From an uncultured Paracoccaceae bacterium (GTDB taxonomy: Bacteria > Pseudomonadota > Alphaproteobacteria > Rhodobacterales > Rhodobacteraceae), in NCBI GenBank assembly GCA_947496535.1, contig CANMDE010000004.1, forward strand, positions 1 to 64,000: a DNA stretch of 64,000 nt, in the 5' to 3' direction. Below, one piece after another: positions 61,752-64,000 of this stretch (positions are counted from its first letter, which is position 1; every line of letters begins with the position of its first letter). A program made the translations under genes and the position numbers. Under the pieces are notes generated by a model. That model did not search any database. It was given only the letters and a program-made list of their open reading frames with translations, and was not told the origin of the DNA.

Positions 61752-62933
61752 TTAGCTGGTCGCGAACTTCAACAGCTTGATGGCTGCAAAATCGCTGACC
61801 GCTCCACCAACGCGCTTGGTTGCGTAGAACAGAACATGCGGCTTGGCCGAGAACGGATCGCGCAGCACACGCAGATCGGGACGTTCGGCAACGGTGTAGC
61901 CCGTGCCAAAATCTCCAAACGCAATCGCAAATGAATCGTCGGCGATATCCGGCATGTCCTCGGCAATCAGCACGCGATACCCCATCAGACGGGCGGGCTC
62001 ACCCACGGCCAAACCATCGACCCAAACAAAGCGCCCGTCATTATCCTTGAGCTTGCGGACAGTGCCTGCGGTCTTGGAGTTCATCACAAACGTCCCATTC
62101 GACCGGTACTCGGCACCAAGCGCATAGACCAGATCAACAATCGCATCCGCGCGGGTAATGCCACCAGCAGTACCAGAGGGAACATAGCCAAGATTGCCCC
62201 AGTCCCAGACATCATTGTCGACCGTCGGATAGGTCAGCAAACCGGTCGGCTTATCAATGCCATCGCCACTGATGAATGCATTGGCTTCGGATCGGGCAAA
62301 CTTGTCGGCGATCCGACCTGCCAGCCAACCCTCGATGTCAAAGGCACTGTCGTCCAGCAACCGCTGCGACGCTTTCGGCAATGCCGACAGTTCGTGCAGC
62401 GGAATGGAAATCCGCTCGATCTGCGGTGTATCGGTTTCTGTGATTGTGCTGGCCTCAGTGGCCCAACCCGCACCCATCTCGGAATGGTCAACCAGTACAT
62501 CATAAGAGGTCGCGTCGACATTCACGACGTTCGCAATCGCGCGGATCGAAGCCGTCGAAGAAAGGGTGCTCTGGATCGTCTCAGAGGTCTGCGGGTCCAC
62601 CAGATACCCACCGTCCGCGGCAATCGTTGTGGCCAGCGCCTTGCCTTCCAGCTCCAACCCACGCAGCGCATCGTCATCGCCAGAGCGCAAATAGGCGGCA
62701 AAGGCCTTCTGGTGCGGCGCGTCCTCGGTCGCGGAAGTGGCCAGCGCGGGGCGGGCATTCATCATCGTTTTTCGATCCAGCTTACTCATCCGGTCATCCT
62801 GTTTTTGAAGTTTGGCATTCACGCCGTTGGAAAAATCTTTGAAGTCGCTCACGAACCCGGCGATCGCCGCGCTCAATTCCTGGGCAGGAGACACGTCTTC
62901 CCCGGCCCGAGACTTCGTCTCAGTCTTGGTCAT
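61752..62933 (-). CDS. g5: GTA major capsid protein (g5, HK97 fold)
   Basis: Forms the oblate GTA head. The 393 residues start with a delta-like scaffold region (about 1-100, coiled coil with AGFVSDFKDFSNGVNAKLQ) that the prohead protease would remove, then the HK97 fold with GGYLVDPQTSETIQSTL, SMAGLP-like LHELSALPKASQRLLDDSA and the P-domain. ATG 62933 has AAAGGA seven bases upstream; the TTG before it is less likely. Confidence 0.95.
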   Translation of the reverse strand: MTKTETKSRAGEDVSPAQELSAAIAGFVSDFKDFSNGVNAKLQKQDDRMSKLDRKTMMNARPALATSATEDAPHQKAFAAYLRSGDDDALRGLELEGKALATTIAADGGYLVDPQTSETIQSTLSSTASIRAIANVVNVDATSYDVLVDHSEMGAGWATEASTITETDTPQIERISIPLHELSALPKASQRLLDDSAFDIEGWLAGRIADKFARSEANAFISGDGIDKPTGLLTYPTVDNDVWDWGNLGYVPSGTAGGITRADAIVDLVYALGAEYRSNGTFVMNSKTAGTVRKLKDNDGRFVWVDGLAVGEPARLMGYRVLIAEDMPDIADDSFAIAFGDFGTGYTVAERPDLRVLRDPFSAKPHVLFYATKRVGGAVSDFAAIKLLKFATS

Positions 62934-62966
62934 CAATCGATCCTTTGATTGTGGTTTGGCGGAGGG

Positions 62967-63497
62967 TTAGTCCCGTGCCATCAAACGGCGTGCATCCTGA
63001 AATGCGACAGCCAAGTCGCGCATATGAGCATCGGTCGGGTCGTCCCCCTTGGCTCCCACACGCGCATCAGGAAGCATCGGGAACGTGACGAGCGACACCT
63101 CCCAAAGCTCCAGTTCTGACAAAAGGCGACCGCCCTTGTCATCCTTACGGGCCTTGACGGTGCGATACCCAATAGACAGCCCGTCAATCGCACCAGCCCC
63201 GATCAGCGATGCTGCTTCACGACCCTTTGCCACATCAGTCAGCAAACGCCCTTTGACCCATAAACCCTTGGCATCCTCGCGAACCTCGTCCCAAATGCCA
63301 ATCGGCTGCGCCGGGTCATGTTGCCAAAGCATCTTGATGGAACGGCCCTTGGCAAGCGAGGCTTCATAAGCCCCCTGCTCCACGGTATCACCACCCTGAT
63401 CAGCCTTGCCGAAAAGGGAGGCATAGCCGCTAATGATCGTACCATCGGTGAACGCCACCTCGGCATCCAACTGGCAAAACTTGTGTTCCAAATTCAT
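62967..63497 (-). CDS. g4: GTA prohead protease (g4)
   Basis: HK97-type serine protease that matures the capsid protein. In 176 residues the triad positions are visible: His60 (MLWQHD), Ser108 (IDGLSIGYR) and Glu133 (LWEVSLVTFP). It overlaps g3.5 by four bases and lies 33 bases before g5, the normal order. Confidence 0.95.
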   Translation of the reverse strand: MNLEHKFCQLDAEVAFTDGTIISGYASLFGKADQGGDTVEQGAYEASLAKGRSIKMLWQHDPAQPIGIWDEVREDAKGLWVKGRLLTDVAKGREAASLIGAGAIDGLSIGYRTVKARKDDKGGRLLSELELWEVSLVTFPMLPDARVGAKGDDPTDAHMRDLAVAFQDARRLMARD

Positions 63498-63706
63498 AGC
63501 GTTCTCCCGCTCAGGGCTTTTACAATTTCGAAAATCAACAAACCCGCGCAGCCGCTTACAATCAGCCAGACCTGCCAGGCCAGCCGTCCAACCATCCGCT
63601 CAATCCGGCCAAGGCGGACATCTACCTGCGCAAACCAGAAGTCGGACACGGGCGGCTGCGTCACCTGCCGCGGTCGTCCCTGCATGTCGACGATCTTGTT
63701 ATCCAT
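63494..63706 (-). CDS. GTA g3.5 small membrane protein
   Basis: A 70-residue protein with one predicted membrane helix near the C-terminus (about 46-63, WQVWLIVSGCAGLLIFEIV) and a polar N-terminal half. A small gene between portal and protease is typical of this cluster (g3.5). ATG 63706 lies 8 bases inside the portal gene. Function unknown. Confidence 0.8.
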   Translation of the reverse strand: MDNKIVDMQGRPRQVTQPPVSDFWFAQVDVRLGRIERMVGRLAWQVWLIVSGCAGLLIFEIVKALSGRTL

Positions 63707-64000
63707 CGCCGACCTCCAAAGCAGGTAGGCCCAGAAGCGACCGTTTTTCGGCATCCGTCAGGAAATCCGCCTCACTGACCCGCCGCCACTGCGCATCTCG
63801 CTCCGCCGACGGTGCGGGTATCTGGTCAAGATCAGGCTTCAATTCGACAGGGTCACCGGTAAAATCCGACAACCACTCCGCAATCGCGCTCATCACCCTT
63901 GCTGCCAGTGGCAATACCGTCAGACGATAAAACGCGCGGTTCGCCTCCTGATAATTCGCATAAGTCGCATCGCCGGGAATGCCCAGCAACATCGGCGGCA
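63699..64000 (-). CDS. g3: GTA portal protein (g3), C-terminal part
   Basis: C-terminal 99 or so residues of the phage-type portal protein; the gene continues beyond the window. The segment LPLAARVMSAIAEWLSD and RRVSEADFLTDAEKRSLLGL match GTA and HK97-type portals, and the position before g4 agrees. The rest, together with g2 (terminase) and g1, must lie to the right. Confidence 0.9.
   Translation of the reverse strand, partial: PPMLLGIPGDATYANYQEANRAFYRLTVLPLAARVMSAIAEWLSDFTGDPVELKPDLDQIPAPSAERDAQWRRVSEADFLTDAEKRSLLGLPALEVGDG

Noticed and set aside
1..64000. CRISPR array, tRNA, rRNA or insertion sequence
   Set aside because: I looked for regularly spaced repeats, T-arm consensus sequences and transposase motifs on both strands and found none. 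A proper tRNA and IS search could still find degenerate cases.
52770..64000. Prophage
   Set aside because: No integrase, repressor, lysis module or attachment site was seen, and gene order and lengths match the gene transfer agent cluster instead.

Overview
The window looks like chromosomal DNA of a marine Alphaproteobacterium of the Rhodobacterales (Roseobacter group). The main evidence is a gene transfer agent (GTA) structural cluster in the Rhodobacter capsulatus order. It is supported by a pyruvate dehydrogenase E1-beta carrying its own lipoyl domain, a HemB without zinc-binding cysteines, a TRAP transporter and an arsC-aquaporin pair. No tRNA, rRNA, insertion sequence, integrase or CRISPR array was seen. 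Genes are dense, and many stop and start codons overlap by 1, 4 or 8 bases.

Layout. 1-3.7 kb: aroQ and a LuxR-type regulator, a structured non-coding stretch (possible 6S-like RNA), then rpsB-tsf on the minus strand with a clear promoter. 3.7-12.6 kb: GNAT acetyltransferase and HupE/UreJ-like membrane protein head-to-head with a DUF4198 protein; ornithine cyclodeaminase homologue; psuK-psuG-DUF502-argO; bdhA translationally coupled to a patatin phospholipase. A promoter-terminator unit upstream of bdhA could encode a small RNA of about 75 nt. 12.8-22.5 kb: an orphan oligopeptide-type binding protein, arsC-aqpS, an XRE-cupin regulator, DsbA/FrnE-like protein plus MFS exporter, and mfd with a membrane protein. 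22.6-31.9 kb: hemB; a TakP-like dctPQM TRAP operon with an unusually long DctM; a serine hydrolase; and a cache-domain histidine kinase-response regulator-monooxygenase operon. 32-45.8 kb: a secreted unknown, DUF3445 haem N-demethylase-like protein, yghU, a membrane protein, ilvB-ilvN behind a transcription attenuator with a Val-rich 16-residue leader peptide, two small EF-hand proteins, a nucleoside hydrolase, selO, two tandem cyclophilins, pgk, a class I aldolase and an FtsB-like protein. 46-51.6 kb: pdhA-pdhB-pdhC, with an FkbM methyltransferase in front and a sulfotransferase gene lodged between pdhB and pdhC. 51.6-64 kb: cysE, then the GTA cluster on the minus strand from g15 back to the C-terminus of the portal gene, cut by the window edge.

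Functional themes are central carbon flow (pgk, aldolase, PDH, bdhA), branched-chain amino acid synthesis, organic acid uptake by TRAP transport, arsenate detoxification and gene-transfer particles. The best candidates for undescribed biology are the putative sRNA or leader upstream of bdhA, the structured RNA region next to tsf, the AT-rich 28-bp perfect palindrome in front of pdhA, and the surface-glycan-type genes inserted in the PDH locus. I found no clearly new multi-gene system.
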